Source of the DNA: Gammaproteobacteria bacterium | Lineage (GTDB): Bacteria; Pseudomonadota; Gammaproteobacteria; Steroidobacterales; Steroidobacteraceae | Assembly (NCBI GenBank): GCA_018970145.1 | Contig: JAGWWY010000001.1 | Span: 124,001-188,000, forward strand | Length of the DNA stretch: 64,000 bases | Direction: 5' to 3' | In this document: piece after piece, positions 56,602 through 64,000 of the stretch | How positions within the stretch are numbered: position 1 is the first letter of the stretch | Layout of the letters: every line of letters begins with the position of its first letter | Notes under the pieces: generated by a model | What the model was told of the DNA's origin: nothing | Databases searched by the model: none | Seen by the model: the letters and a program-made list of their open reading frames with translations, nothing else | Made by a program: the position numbers and the translations under genes

Positions 56602-57371
56602 GGCAGCTCGTAACCGTAACGTTGGATGATGTCGCGAGCGCGACGGGAGTCGAGATAGCGGAGCAGCGCGAGGGCGGCCGGATTGTCTTGGCCCTTGGCG
56701 AGCAAGATCACATCCTGCTTGATGGGCTCGTGCAGGTGAGCGGGGACGATCCAAGCGGAACCACTGCGCAGGTGCCCCGCTTGCATGACTTGCGACATCG
56801 CGACGAAGCCGAGCTCTGCATTGCCCGACGCCACGAATTGGAACGCCTGATTGATGTTGGCCCCGTCGACGATTTTGGATCGCAGTGTCTTGAGCAGGCC
56901 GAGCGTGCTCAGCGTCTGCATAGCTGCCGCACCATAGGGCGCGAGTTTCGGATTCGCAATGGCGAGACGTCGGAAGTCGCCGCGGCGCAGCACCTCACCT
57001 TTGGCATCGACGGTATCGACATCTCGACTCCACAGGACGAGGCGTCCCATGGCGTAGGTGCGCTGTGTCGTTGCGACGGCATCACCCTCGCCGGCAAGCT
57101 TGCTTGGGGTGTTCGAATCGGCGGCGAGCAGCACGTGATAGGGAGCGCCTTGACGAATCTGCGCATAGAGCTGCCCGGTGGCACCCAGCGAGAGGATGGC
57201 GCGATGGCCGCTCTCGCGCTCGAAGGCGATGGCGAGTGATTTCATCGGTGCTGCGAAATTGGCAGCCACCGCCACGTGGACCTCGCCGGTCCTACCCGGC
57301 GTGCTGGTGAGCGCTGCGATCAGCAGCAAGGCTGCGGTTCGCACGAAAGCCATGATCCGCAGCAATCCCAT
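56598..57371 (-). CDS. modA: Molybdate-binding periplasmic protein ModA
   Basis: 257 residues with a signal peptide ([20 protein letters not shown]). Ligand-loop motifs of ModA are visible: [50 protein letters not shown], and [14 protein letters not shown] second ATG at 57353 is an alternative start. It begins 12 bp after the SCO1-like gene, so it may be cotranscribed with the copper genes. No modE is in the window. Confidence 0.94.
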   Translation of the reverse strand: MGLLRIMAFVRTAALLLIAALTSTPGRTGEVHVAVAANFAAPMKSLAIAFERESGHRAILSLGATGQLYAQIRQGAPYHVLLAADSNTPSKLAGEGDAVATTQRTYAMGRLVLWSRDVDTVDAKGEVLRRGDFRRLAIANPKLAPYGAAAMQTLSTLGLLKTLRSKIVDGANINQAFQFVASGNAELGFVAMSQVMQAGHLRSGSAWIVPAHLHEPIKQDVILLAKGQDNPAALALLRYLDSRRARDIIQRYGYELP

Positions 57372-57383
57372 GGCCGTATGGTG

Positions 57384-57977
57384 TCAGCCCTCCTGCGCGA
57401 GGCGGCGCAGGTCGGCCGTAAAGGCGTCGAGGGCGATGTCAGGCTGAGCAATCAAGCGCAGTTGGTTACGACGATCGTAGACGTAGATCGTCGCCGAGTG
57501 ATCGACCGTGTAATCCTTGCCGTCGGCCGTCGGTACTTTCACGGCAATCGCATGGAACGACTTGACGACCTTCTCAAGCTCCGCAGGATCAGGGCGCAGA
57601 CCGATGAAGCTCGGATCAAAATTCTTCACATAAGCTTCGAGGCGATCGGCTGTGTCGCGCTCCGGGTCCACGCTGACGAGCAACACCTGCAGCATGCCTG
57701 CATCGTCGCCGAGCGCGTTGCGTACCTGACGTAGACGCATGAGCGTTGAAGGGCATACGTCAGGGCAACGCGTGAAACCAAAGAACACGACCGTGACCTG
57801 ATCTTTGAAGTCGTCGATACGACGGATCTGCCCGCGGGTGTCGGCGATTCCGATATCCTTACCGTACGCGATACCGGAGACTTCCGAGGCAGTGAAGGGC
57901 GGCGGCGCGGGCGAGCAGGCGGCGAGGGTCAGCGTGGCCACTACGAGCAGCATCGCCGTGCGATTCGAGAGTGACAT
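57384..57977 (-). CDS. SCO1/SenC-family copper chaperone lipoprotein
   Basis: Thioredoxin-fold protein that delivers copper to, or reduces, the CuA site of cytochrome oxidase. 197 residues with lipobox (LTLAAC), the CxxxC copper motif in FTRCPDVCPSTL, and the third ligand His in YTVDHSATIYVYD. The start ATG overlaps the stop of the PCu(A)C gene (TGATG). The pair is a standard cytochrome-oxidase assembly unit, although no oxidase gene is in the window. Confidence 0.93.
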   Translation of the reverse strand: MSLSNRTAMLLVVATLTLAACSPAPPPFTASEVSGIAYGKDIGIADTRGQIRRIDDFKDQVTVVFFGFTRCPDVCPSTLMRLRQVRNALGDDAGMLQVLLVSVDPERDTADRLEAYVKNFDPSFIGLRPDPAELEKVVKSFHAIAVKVPTADGKDYTVDHSATIYVYDRRNQLRLIAQPDIALDAFTADLRRLAQEG

Positions 57978-58402
57978 CAATGATTCTCGACTATGAACTG
58001 CGTCGTCACCGAGCCTGCTTTCTCGAACTGCAACTGCACTGGAAAGCGAGCGCCCGCCTCAAGCGGCGCCTTCAACTGCATGAACATCAAGTGGAGGCCG
58101 CGTGGCTTCAATTCGACTTTGCCGTTGGCCGGAATCTCGAGGCCGTCGGTGACTTGACGCATCCGCATCACGCCACCGTCCATGCTCGTGTGATGAATCT
58201 GTACATCGTCTGCGACCGGACTCGTGGCCGACACCAATCGATCCGGTATCGCACCAACGTTGACGATGGTCATGAAGCCGCCACCCACGAGTTGACCGGG
58301 CGCCGTGGCGCGCGACCACGGGTTATCGATGCGGATGGGCGCGGCTGCCGAGGCAATCGAAGCCAGCAAGCCGAAGGTGAGAGCGAGGGACGCGGATTTC
58401 AT
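57977..58402 (-). CDS. Periplasmic copper chaperone PCu(A)C
   Basis: 141 residues: signal peptide (KSASLALTFGLLASIASAAA), then the PCuAC domain with the copper ligands of H(M)x10Mx21HxM type, here in VQIHHTSMDGGVMRMRQV and RGLHLMFMQLK. It works with the SCO1-like protein in CuA assembly. The start is ATG at 58402; the frame upstream overlaps cysNC and is not homologous. Confidence 0.92.
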   Translation of the reverse strand: MKSASLALTFGLLASIASAAAPIRIDNPWSRATAPGQLVGGGFMTIVNVGAIPDRLVSATSPVADDVQIHHTSMDGGVMRMRQVTDGLEIPANGKVELKPRGLHLMFMQLKAPLEAGARFPVQLQFEKAGSVTTQFIVENH

Positions 58403-58472
58403 GACTTCACCGTTATCGGATTGGCGCGAACGATCAGCGCCGGATGAAGTGTCGATGACGTCTCCGGCGTCG

Positions 58473-60317
58473 TCAATCGGCAGATTCCAGCAGTTTTCGC
58501 AGCGCCCTGACACTTTCCGCAAGTGGGGTTTCTTGGGTACGGACCGTGACGTCCGGGGCGAGCGGCGCCTCGTAGGGGCTATTCACGCCGGTCATGTTCG
58601 GAATCTTGCCTTCGCGCGCTTTTTTGTAGAGACCCTTGACGTCGCGCTGCTCGCACACTTCGAGCGGTGTGTCGACGAAGATCTCGACGAAATTCTCTGG
58701 CCCGATGAGTTCGCGAGCGAGATCGCGCTCGCCACGGAACGGCGAGATGAACGAGGTCATCACGATGAGGCCGGCATCCATCATCAATTTCGCAACTTCG
58801 GCGATACGCCGGATGTTCTCAACCCGATCGGTGTCGGTGAAGCCGAGATCCCGGTTAAGCCCTTGGCGAACATTGTCGCCATCGAGAATGTAGGTGTGAA
58901 TACCGCGAGCGTGCAGTTCCACTTCGAGTGCGTTGGCGAGGGTCGACTTTCCCGACCCCGAGAGACCGGTGAACCACAGCACTTTGCCCGGATGGCCGTT
59001 GAGCTTCTCGCGCGCAGTCCGATCGACACTGAGCGACTGCCGATGGACGTTTTGTGCCCGGCGTAGGCTGTGACGGATGAGACCCGCTGCGACGGTCGCG
59101 TGGGTGTAACGATCCACGAGGATGAAGCCACCGAGTTCGCGCGATTCGCTGTAACGCTCAAAGGCGAGCGATTGGGTCGTCGCGATGTTGCAGACGGTGA
59201 TGTCGTTCAGGTCAAGTTTGCGGGCGGGCTCCTCGGCAAGCGTATTCACATTCACGCGATGTTTGATTGCGGTGATCGAGGCGCCGCTCCATTGGCTCGC
59301 GAGTTTCAAATCGTAGCGACGGCTCGCAAGGCCGGGTTCTTCGTGCAACCAGATGATGGTGGCTTCGAATTGATCCGTCGTCTCGACCGGCAGGTCCGCC
59401 CGACTCAAAACATCACCACGGGAGATATCGATCTCTCGATCAAGGCAGAGCGTGATTGCATCACCTGCGATGGCCGCCGAGCGATCACCGTCGCCCGTGA
59501 CGATGCGGGTGATATTGGCAAGCTGCCCGCTTTGCGCCACGCGCAGTGAATCGCCGAGCTTCAGCTCGCCTGCGGCGAGCGTGCCGGCGTAACCGCGAAA
59601 ATCGGCAGTCGGGCGGTTGACCCACTGCACCGGAAAGACGCTGCCGCGTTGCGGCAAGCGCCGTGTATCGATGGTCTCGAGGTATTCGAGCAGCGAGGGG
59701 CCCGTGTACCACGGCATCGCGGTCGATTGCGTAGTGACATTGTCGCCTCGCAACGCACTCATCGGGATAGCGACGATCGTCTCGAAGCCGAGCTTCGCGG
59801 CATAGCGAGCGAAGTCGCTCTCGATCGCACGACAGACTTGTTGGTCGTAAGCGATCAGATCCAACTTGTTGATGGCGAGCACCACGTGTCGCAATCCCAT
59901 GAGCGAGACGAGATAGGCATGACGCCGCGTTTGAACGGTCAAACCCGTTCGTGCATTGACCAAGAGTACAGCAAGGTCGGCGGTCGAGGCGCCGGTCACC
60001 ATATTGCGTGTGTACTGCTCGTGCCCAGGTGTGTCGGCGACGATAAAGCTGCGGCGCTGGCTCGAGAAAAAGCGATATGCCACATCGATGGTGATGCCTT
60101 GCTCGCGTTCGGCCGCCAAGCCATCGACCAGTAGGGCGAAGTCGATCGCATCGCCTTGCGTACCGAAGCGGCGGGAGTCGCGCTTGAGAGCCGCGATTTG
60201 ATCCTCGGGGATTTGCTGCGACTCGAACAGCAGACGCCCGATGAGAGTGCTCTTACCGTCATCGACGCTGCCGCAAGTGATGAAGCGAAGTAGATCGCCC
60301 GTGCGCGGGGTCGTCAT
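58473..60317 (-). CDS. cysNC: Bifunctional sulfate adenylyltransferase subunit 1 / APS kinase
   Basis: Makes APS together with CysD (GTP-driven) and phosphorylates it to PAPS. 614 residues: GTPase domain with [32 protein letters not shown] and the NKLD motif; then beta-barrel domains; then an APS kinase domain from about residue 435 with [17 protein letters not shown] and the [15 protein letters not shown] loop. The start overlaps the cysD stop by one base (TGATG). Confidence 0.96.
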   Translation of the reverse strand: MTTPRTGDLLRFITCGSVDDGKSTLIGRLLFESQQIPEDQIAALKRDSRRFGTQGDAIDFALLVDGLAAEREQGITIDVAYRFFSSQRRSFIVADTPGHEQYTRNMVTGASTADLAVLLVNARTGLTVQTRRHAYLVSLMGLRHVVLAINKLDLIAYDQQVCRAIESDFARYAAKLGFETIVAIPMSALRGDNVTTQSTAMPWYTGPSLLEYLETIDTRRLPQRGSVFPVQWVNRPTADFRGYAGTLAAGELKLGDSLRVAQSGQLANITRIVTGDGDRSAAIAGDAITLCLDREIDISRGDVLSRADLPVETTDQFEATIIWLHEEPGLASRRYDLKLASQWSGASITAIKHRVNVNTLAEEPARKLDLNDITVCNIATTQSLAFERYSESRELGGFILVDRYTHATVAAGLIRHSLRRAQNVHRQSLSVDRTAREKLNGHPGKVLWFTGLSGSGKSTLANALEVELHARGIHTYILDGDNVRQGLNRDLGFTDTDRVENIRRIAEVAKLMMDAGLIVMTSFISPFRGERDLARELIGPENFVEIFVDTPLEVCEQRDVKGLYKKAREGKIPNMTGVNSPYEAPLAPDVTVRTQETPLAESVRALRKLLESAD

Positions 60318-61783
60318 CAGAAATACCCCTCGCGCTTCTTCTGTTCCATGCTAGCGCCGGCATCCTGATCGATTGCACGGCCCTGTCGCTCGGAAACGCT
60401 CGATCGTTGCAACTCATCCACGATATCTTTGACGCTACACGCGATCGATTCGATCGCGCCGCTCAAGGGATAGCAACCGAGCGAACGAAATCGAACCCAG
60501 CGGGTTTCGATACGCTCATCGGGTCGCAGCCGAAAGCGCGCATCGTCGACCATGATCAGCATCCCGTCGCGCTCGACGACGGGGCGTGGCGCGGCAAAGT
60601 AGAGCGGTACGACGGGGATCTCTTCGAGCAGGGTGTATTGCCAGATATCGAGCTCGGTCCAGTTGGAGAGCGGAAAAACCCGCAGGCTCTCGCCGTTTTG
60701 TTTTCGGGTGTTGTAGAGGCTCCATAGCTCCGGTCGTTGTCGCTTCGGATCCCAGCCGTGTTCGGCAGTTCGGAACGAGAAGATGCGCTCTTTTGCACGC
60801 GATTTTTCTTCGTCACGACGGGCTCCGCCAAAGATGACATCGAACCGGTGCGCATCGAGTGCTTGCTTGAGGCCGACCGTTTTCGTGATTTCGGTATGCA
60901 GTGCCGAGCCATGATCAATGGGGTTGATATCCCGCGTAATGGCCTCGGGGTTCACATGCACGATCAGGGGCTGACCGCTATCGCGCGCGATGAGATCGCG
61001 AAACTGATACATCTGTCGAAACTTCCAGCGTGTATCCACATGCAGCAGCGGAAACGGCGGTGGTGCGGGGTAGAACGCCTTGCGTGCGATATGCAGCATC
61101 ACGCCACTGTCTTTGCCGATCGAGTAAAGCATCACCGGTCGCTCCGCTTCGGCGATGGCCTCGCGGATGATGTGAATGCTCTCGGCTTCGAGTCGCTTCA
61201 ACCGCGCGGAGAGCGCGCTCTGCGGGCGCGGCAGTGTCGCGACGGTCGAGAAATCGGCCGGTAGGGTCGCTCCATACAGTCCCGTTACGAAGTCGACCGA
61301 GCGCGACAATTTCTTCGAGGGTCGGATCGACCAGTCGCTCGCGAGTGCGCCATGCGTGAAGAGCGTGATGGGTTTACCGATGTGGTCGGCCAATTCATTG
61401 AGTGCGCCAACATCATCGTTCTCGGACGGCACGATCCAATAACGACCACCGCGAGCGTCGTTGGCGTGCAGAGCGACCCGGCCGTTCGGCAGCGGGTGTT
61501 TTTGAATGAAGAGGGCGAGGCGCCTTCTTCGTCGCGCCCACTCGAGAGCGTGCTCGGCGATGACGGTGTTGACCGGGTGCCCCTCGGCATTGCGCAGCGA
61601 GGTCAGATCAAGCTCCGCCGGCAACAGCCCAAGCTCATGCAATCGGCGCTCGGCCGTGCGCTTGCTGGCGGCCTGTCCCGACGCCTCCAGCACCTCGAAA
61701 GCGCGATGGCTGTCCCACACCCCCGGTCCGTCGAGGCCGCGCAGGTCGGACGCGCCAGCGCCATTTCCCGTCGTTATTTGCAT
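60317..61783 (-). CDS. cysD: Sulfate adenylyltransferase subunit 2 with a long unknown N-terminal extension
   Basis: ATP sulfurylase catalytic subunit. The CysD part starts near residue 192 ([19 protein letters not shown]), contains the PP-loop [12 protein letters not shown] and [17 protein letters not shown], and ends in the family tail EQKKREGYF. CysD is normally about 300 residues; this one has 488. The extra 185 or so residues form an uninterrupted, ordered-looking domain (for example [20 protein letters not shown], then [20 protein letters not shown]) that I cannot assign. No start codon lies near the usual CysD N-terminus, so the fusion appears genuine. Confidence 0.92.
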   Translation of the reverse strand: MQITTGNGAGASDLRGLDGPGVWDSHRAFEVLEASGQAASKRTAERRLHELGLLPAELDLTSLRNAEGHPVNTVIAEHALEWARRRRRLALFIQKHPLPNGRVALHANDARGGRYWIVPSENDDVGALNELADHIGKPITLFTHGALASDWSIRPSKKLSRSVDFVTGLYGATLPADFSTVATLPRPQSALSARLKRLEAESIHIIREAIAEAERPVMLYSIGKDSGVMLHIARKAFYPAPPPFPLLHVDTRWKFRQMYQFRDLIARDSGQPLIVHVNPEAITRDINPIDHGSALHTEITKTVGLKQALDAHRFDVIFGGARRDEEKSRAKERIFSFRTAEHGWDPKRQRPELWSLYNTRKQNGESLRVFPLSNWTELDIWQYTLLEEIPVVPLYFAAPRPVVERDGMLIMVDDARFRLRPDERIETRWVRFRSLGCYPLSGAIESIACSVKDIVDELQRSSVSERQGRAIDQDAGASMEQKKREGYF

Positions 61784-61792
61784 TTAGTAGCG

Positions 61793-61813
61793 ATCCTAGT
61801 GGCGAAATAGGAT
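61793..61813. repeat. Inverted repeat before cysD
   Basis: ATCCTA-N9-TAGGAT at 61793-61798 and 61808-61813, 10 bp before the cysD start. Position and symmetry fit an operator for the sulfate-activation operon; no known consensus is matched. Confidence 0.4.
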
Positions 61814-61904
61814 AAAAATCTATATTCAGAGCCTTGAAAATCGTGGAAATGCAAATTGCGACAAAAAGCGGTGGGGGTCTCGGCTGGGTTAGCATCCTGC
61901 TCCC

Positions 61905-63062
61905 ATGAATATCGACGACAGTTTCGACGAGATCCGCAGTGCCGTCCGCGCGCTCTGCGCCCAGTTTCCAGACGAGTACTTCCGCAAGATCGACCTCGAG
62001 CGCGGCTATCCGGAAGAGTTCGTTCGCGCGCTTACAGAGGCGGGTTGGCTCGCGGCCCTGATTCCGCAAGAGTTCGGCGGGTCAGGGCTCTCGCTCGCTG
62101 AAGCCTCGGTGATCATGGAAGAGATCAACCGCTCGGGCGGCAACTCCGGCGCTTGTCACGGCCAAATGTATGTCATGAACGTGCTCGTCCGGCACGGCAG
62201 TGCGCAGCAGCGCGAGTTTTATCTGCCGAAGATTGCGAGCGGCGAGTTGCGCCTGCAGTCGATGGCGGTCACCGAGCCCACGACGGGCACCGACACCACG
62301 AAGTTGAAGACGACCGCGGCTCGCCGGGGTGATCGCTACATCATCAACGGGCAGAAGGTGTGGACCTCGCGCGTGCGGCACTCAGAGTTGATGTTGCTGT
62401 TGGCGCGCACGACACCGCTCGCGGAGGTCAAGAAGAAGTCCGACGGGCTTTCCGTGTTCATGGTCGATCTGCGCGATGCAGTCGGAAAAGGCTTGAATTT
62501 ACGGCCGATCGACAACATGGTGAATCATGAAACCAACGAGCTTTTCTTTGATGAGCTCGAAGTGCCCGCCGAGAATCTGATCGGCGAAGAGGGTAAAGGT
62601 TTCAAATACATTCTCGATGGGCTCAATGCCGAGCGCGTGCTGATCGCGGCCGAGTGCATCGGTGATGGGCGCTGGTTCGTCGAGCGTGCCAGTCGTTATG
62701 CGAAGGATCGCGTGGTCTTCGATCGACCGATCGGCCAGAACCAGGGCGTGCAGTTCCCGCTCGCAGAGTCACACATTGAAGTGGAGGCCGCGAGCCTCAT
62801 GCGCTTTCGGGCCTGCGAGCTCTACGATGCGCGCAAGCCCTGCGGTGCCGAGGCCAACATGGCCAAGTACCTCGCTGCGAAGGCCTCGTGGGAGGCGGCC
62901 AATGCTTGCCTTCAGACTCACGGCGGCTTCGGCTTCGCCTGCGAGTACGACGTGGAGCGTAAGTTCCGCGAGACCCGGCTCTATCAAGTCGCTCCGATCT
63001 CGACCAACCTCATCCTGTCTTACGTGGCCGAGCACGTGCTAGGGCTGCCGAGGTCGTACTAG
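61905..63062 (+). CDS. Acyl-CoA dehydrogenase family protein
   Basis: FAD enzyme that oxidises an acyl-CoA to the enoyl-CoA. 385 residues with the three usual parts: helical N-domain (WLAALIPQEFGGSGLSLAEA), beta-domain with the FAD/substrate motif MAVTEPTTGTDTTKLKT and INGQKVWTSRVRHSE, and C-domain with DRPIGQNQGVQFPLAES and LQTHGGFGFACEYDVERKFR. Substrate chain length is not predictable. Divergent from cysD, 121 bp apart. Confidence 0.93.
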   Translation: MNIDDSFDEIRSAVRALCAQFPDEYFRKIDLERGYPEEFVRALTEAGWLAALIPQEFGGSGLSLAEASVIMEEINRSGGNSGACHGQMYVMNVLVRHGSAQQREFYLPKIASGELRLQSMAVTEPTTGTDTTKLKTTAARRGDRYIINGQKVWTSRVRHSELMLLLARTTPLAEVKKKSDGLSVFMVDLRDAVGKGLNLRPIDNMVNHETNELFFDELEVPAENLIGEEGKGFKYILDGLNAERVLIAAECIGDGRWFVERASRYAKDRVVFDRPIGQNQGVQFPLAESHIEVEAASLMRFRACELYDARKPCGAEANMAKYLAAKASWEAANACLQTHGGFGFACEYDVERKFRETRLYQVAPISTNLILSYVAEHVLGLPRSY

Positions 63063-63110
63063 CCGGTTCCCTCGCCTGGCCGCGGCTGTGTATAATCCGC
63101 GCCCCTCAGC

Positions 63111-63187
63111 GCGCCCGTAGCTCAGTTGGATAGAGCGCATGGCTACGAACCATGAGGTCAGGAGTTCGAATCTCTTCGGGCGCGCCA
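63111..63187 (+). tRNA. tRNA-Arg (anticodon ACG)
   Basis: 77 nt with encoded CCA. Acceptor stem GCGCCCG pairs with CGGGCGC; anticodon loop CTACGAA gives ACG (inosine-modified, reads CGN). A perfect -10 element TATAAT lies at 63091-63096, 15 bp upstream. In E. coli the matching genes (argV and copies) follow serV directly; here they are 27.6 kb apart. Confidence 0.96.
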
Positions 63188-63195
63188 GTTCTTGT
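63183..63195 (+). repeat. Direct repeat CGCCAGTTCTTGT, copy 2 (3' end and flank of tRNA-Arg)
   Basis: Identical to 35535-35547 at the 3' end of tRNA-Ser. Confidence 0.8.
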
Positions 63196-63214
63196 AGACC
63201 AGCCGAGATTTCGC

Positions 63215-63391
63215 TTAAGACTCTGAGAAGAGGGTGCTGGCCAGCGTGAACAGCTCAGCCGAGGGCGTGAGGCGCTGAAGCCGCTCCGCAAACTCTTGCT
63301 CCACCTTGTCCTTGTTGATCGACTTGCCCTTGCTGACGCAGCCAGGCTGGCCGCACAGGTAATAGGGGTAAGCCTTGTACGCTCCCTTCGA
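63215..63391 (-). pseudogene. C-terminal remnant of a serine recombinase
   Basis: Reading the minus strand gives SKGAYKAYPYYLCGQPGC, then VSKGKSINKDKVEQEFAERL, QRLTPSAELF and the stop at 63215. The CxxPxC-KGKSI-x-KDKVEQEF pattern is the zinc-ribbon and following helix of large serine recombinases. An in-frame stop lies just upstream (63392-63394), so only about 58 codons remain. It directly flanks the tRNA-Arg gene. Confidence 0.7.
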
Positions 63392-63402
63392 TCATTTGGC
63401 GG

Positions 63403-63495
63403 TCATCGGGTGGCTCCAGTCACCGCAAGCCGATCCTGAATGCGATTGTAGGTCGCCAGGCTGATCAGCTGTTAACGCCGATGTAAAACTGACCC
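63403..63495. other. Recombination debris: short gene tail and insertion-sequence-like end
   Basis: On the minus strand a 20-codon tail (ISLATYNRIQDRLAVTGATR, stop at 63403) abuts the recombinase remnant. TGTTAACGCCGATGTAAAA at 63470-63488, continuing into CTGACCC, resembles terminal repeats I associate with IS21-family elements. No transposase is present. The whole stretch from 63188 to 63560 contains no intact gene. Confidence 0.4.
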
Positions 63496-63508
63496 GGGCT
63501 CGCCGAAT

Positions 63509-63538
63509 CGGGTATAATTGGGTATAATCGGGTATGGA
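63509..63538 (+). promoter_or_regulatory. Three 10-bp repeats with two TATAAT boxes before the Fic gene
   Basis: CGGGTATAAT, TGGGTATAAT and CGGGTATGGA follow each other head to tail. The first TATAAT (63513-63518) has CTGACC 18 bp upstream as a possible -35, lying in the insertion-sequence-like end. The Fic start at 63561 with its AGAGG site lies downstream. Confidence 0.6.
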
Positions 63539-63560
63539 ATCGGGGATAGAGGCTCCAAGT

Positions 63561-64000
63561 ATGAGGGAGCCGAAACTCATTTTAGGTCCCGACCTCGTCA
63601 AACTCATCGCTGAAATTGATGAGTTCAAGGGGAGGTGGGAGGCCCTCAAATCGTTTTCGCCGGACCGCCTGAATACCCTGCGCAAGGTGGCGACCATCGA
63701 GAGCGTCGGATCAAGCACGCGCATCGAGGGGGCAAAGCTCACGGATGCCGAGGTCGAAGACCTGCTTTCACAGGCGCTGTCGATCAAGTCCTTCAAGACC
63801 CGCGACGAGCAGGAGGTGGCTGGTTACGCCGAGGCCATGGACCTCGTGCTCGGGGCCTATGAAGACTTGCGCATCACCGAAAACCACATCCGCCAACTTC
63901 ACCAAACCGTGCTGCGCCACAGCAGCAAGGATGAGCGCCATCGCGGCTCATACAAATCGCTATCCAACAACGTTGTCGCCTTCAATGTCGACGGAGCGCA
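63561..64000 (+). CDS. Fic-family protein, N-terminal part (runs off the window)
   Basis: The first 146 codons of a Fic protein; the catalytic HPFx(D/E)GNGR motif would lie beyond the window. The N-terminal inhibitory motif (S/T)xxxE(G/N) is visible in SSTRIEGAKL, followed by EVEDLLSQAL, RDEQEVAGYAEAMDLVL, ITENHIRQLHQTVLRHSSKD and the start of the Fic core (HRGSYKSLSNNVVAF). Fic enzymes usually AMPylate target proteins; this class with an in-cis inhibitory helix is often part of stress or toxin-like systems. ATG at 63561 has AGAGG 8 bases upstream; ATG at 63534, inside the promoter repeat, is the alternative. Confidence 0.85.
   Translation, partial: MREPKLILGPDLVKLIAEIDEFKGRWEALKSFSPDRLNTLRKVATIESVGSSTRIEGAKLTDAEVEDLLSQALSIKSFKTRDEQEVAGYAEAMDLVLGAYEDLRITENHIRQLHQTVLRHSSKDERHRGSYKSLSNNVVAFNVDGA

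Noticed and set aside
63106-63291. Minus-strand frame over tRNA-Arg
   Set aside because: It is the reverse translation of the tRNA itself.
1-64000. CRISPR array, rRNA operon or riboswitch
   Set aside because: No spaced repeats of CRISPR type, no rRNA sequence, and no leader that I can match to a known riboswitch were seen.

Overview
The window is a GC-rich chromosomal segment of a gammaproteobacterium. The gene runs secA-mutT, zapD-coaE-pilD, sucCD, bamD/rluD/pgeF/clpB, fmdB..aspS, mutS/pncC-recA-recX-alaS-csrA-tRNA-Ser are classic gammaproteobacterial blocks. Two large exported S9 peptidases, sucCD beside pilD, and a TonB receptor point towards the Xanthomonadales/Nevskiales/Steroidobacterales area; this placement is inference from gene content only.

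Layout. 1-12.4 kb: 3' part of secA, mutT, a 7-kb insert relative to the usual mutT/zapD neighbourhood (aldehyde dehydrogenase, small protein, carbonic anhydrase, two prolyl-oligopeptidase-family enzymes, a GST), then zapD-coaE-pilD on the minus strand. 12.5-35.5 kb: mostly housekeeping (sucCD, nadE, bamD, rluD, pgeF, ZIP transporter, clpB with a heat-shock-type promoter, fmdB, an aminotransferase/glutamine-synthetase-like pair, aspS, mutS, pncC, recA, recX, alaS, csrA, tRNA-Ser). 35.5-54.8 kb: an accessory island starting at the tRNA-Ser and ending at a broken AbrB/MazE-type antitoxin gene. 54.8-63.2 kb: modABC, SCO1 and PCu(A)C copper chaperones, sulfate activation (cysD with a long N-terminal extension, cysNC), an acyl-CoA dehydrogenase and tRNA-Arg. 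63.2-64.0 kb: remnants of a serine recombinase and an insertion-sequence end, then the start of a Fic-family gene.

The island is the most unusual part. It holds a TctE/TctD-like two-component system, two PgtC-like periplasmic binding proteins, a CitMHS-family carboxylate permease, a TonB-dependent receptor, a porin, a PepSY membrane protein, two PstS-like binding proteins without any Pst permease, an exported alkaline-phosphatase-family enzyme, and prpD-prpB without prpC. An 11-bp direct repeat, GACAG-N6-GACAG, lies in the gene direction before the TonB receptor, the CitMHS permease, the binding-protein/two-component operon (in the region shared with prpDB) and the porin; a weaker copy lies before the first operon. 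Each copy is followed after exactly 10 bp by a hexamer with A at position 2 and T at position 6, the two most conserved positions of a -10 element. I read this as one regulon, probably controlled by the linked OmpR-family regulator. My inference is that it senses, imports and breaks down an external tricarboxylate such as 2-methylcitrate, possibly as a metal chelate.

tRNA-Ser(GCU) and tRNA-Arg(ACG), which are neighbours after csrA in many gammaproteobacteria, are 27.6 kb apart here and share an identical 13-bp 3' end and flank. This suggests that the intervening block entered between them. There are no rRNA genes, CRISPR arrays or intact mobile elements in view.
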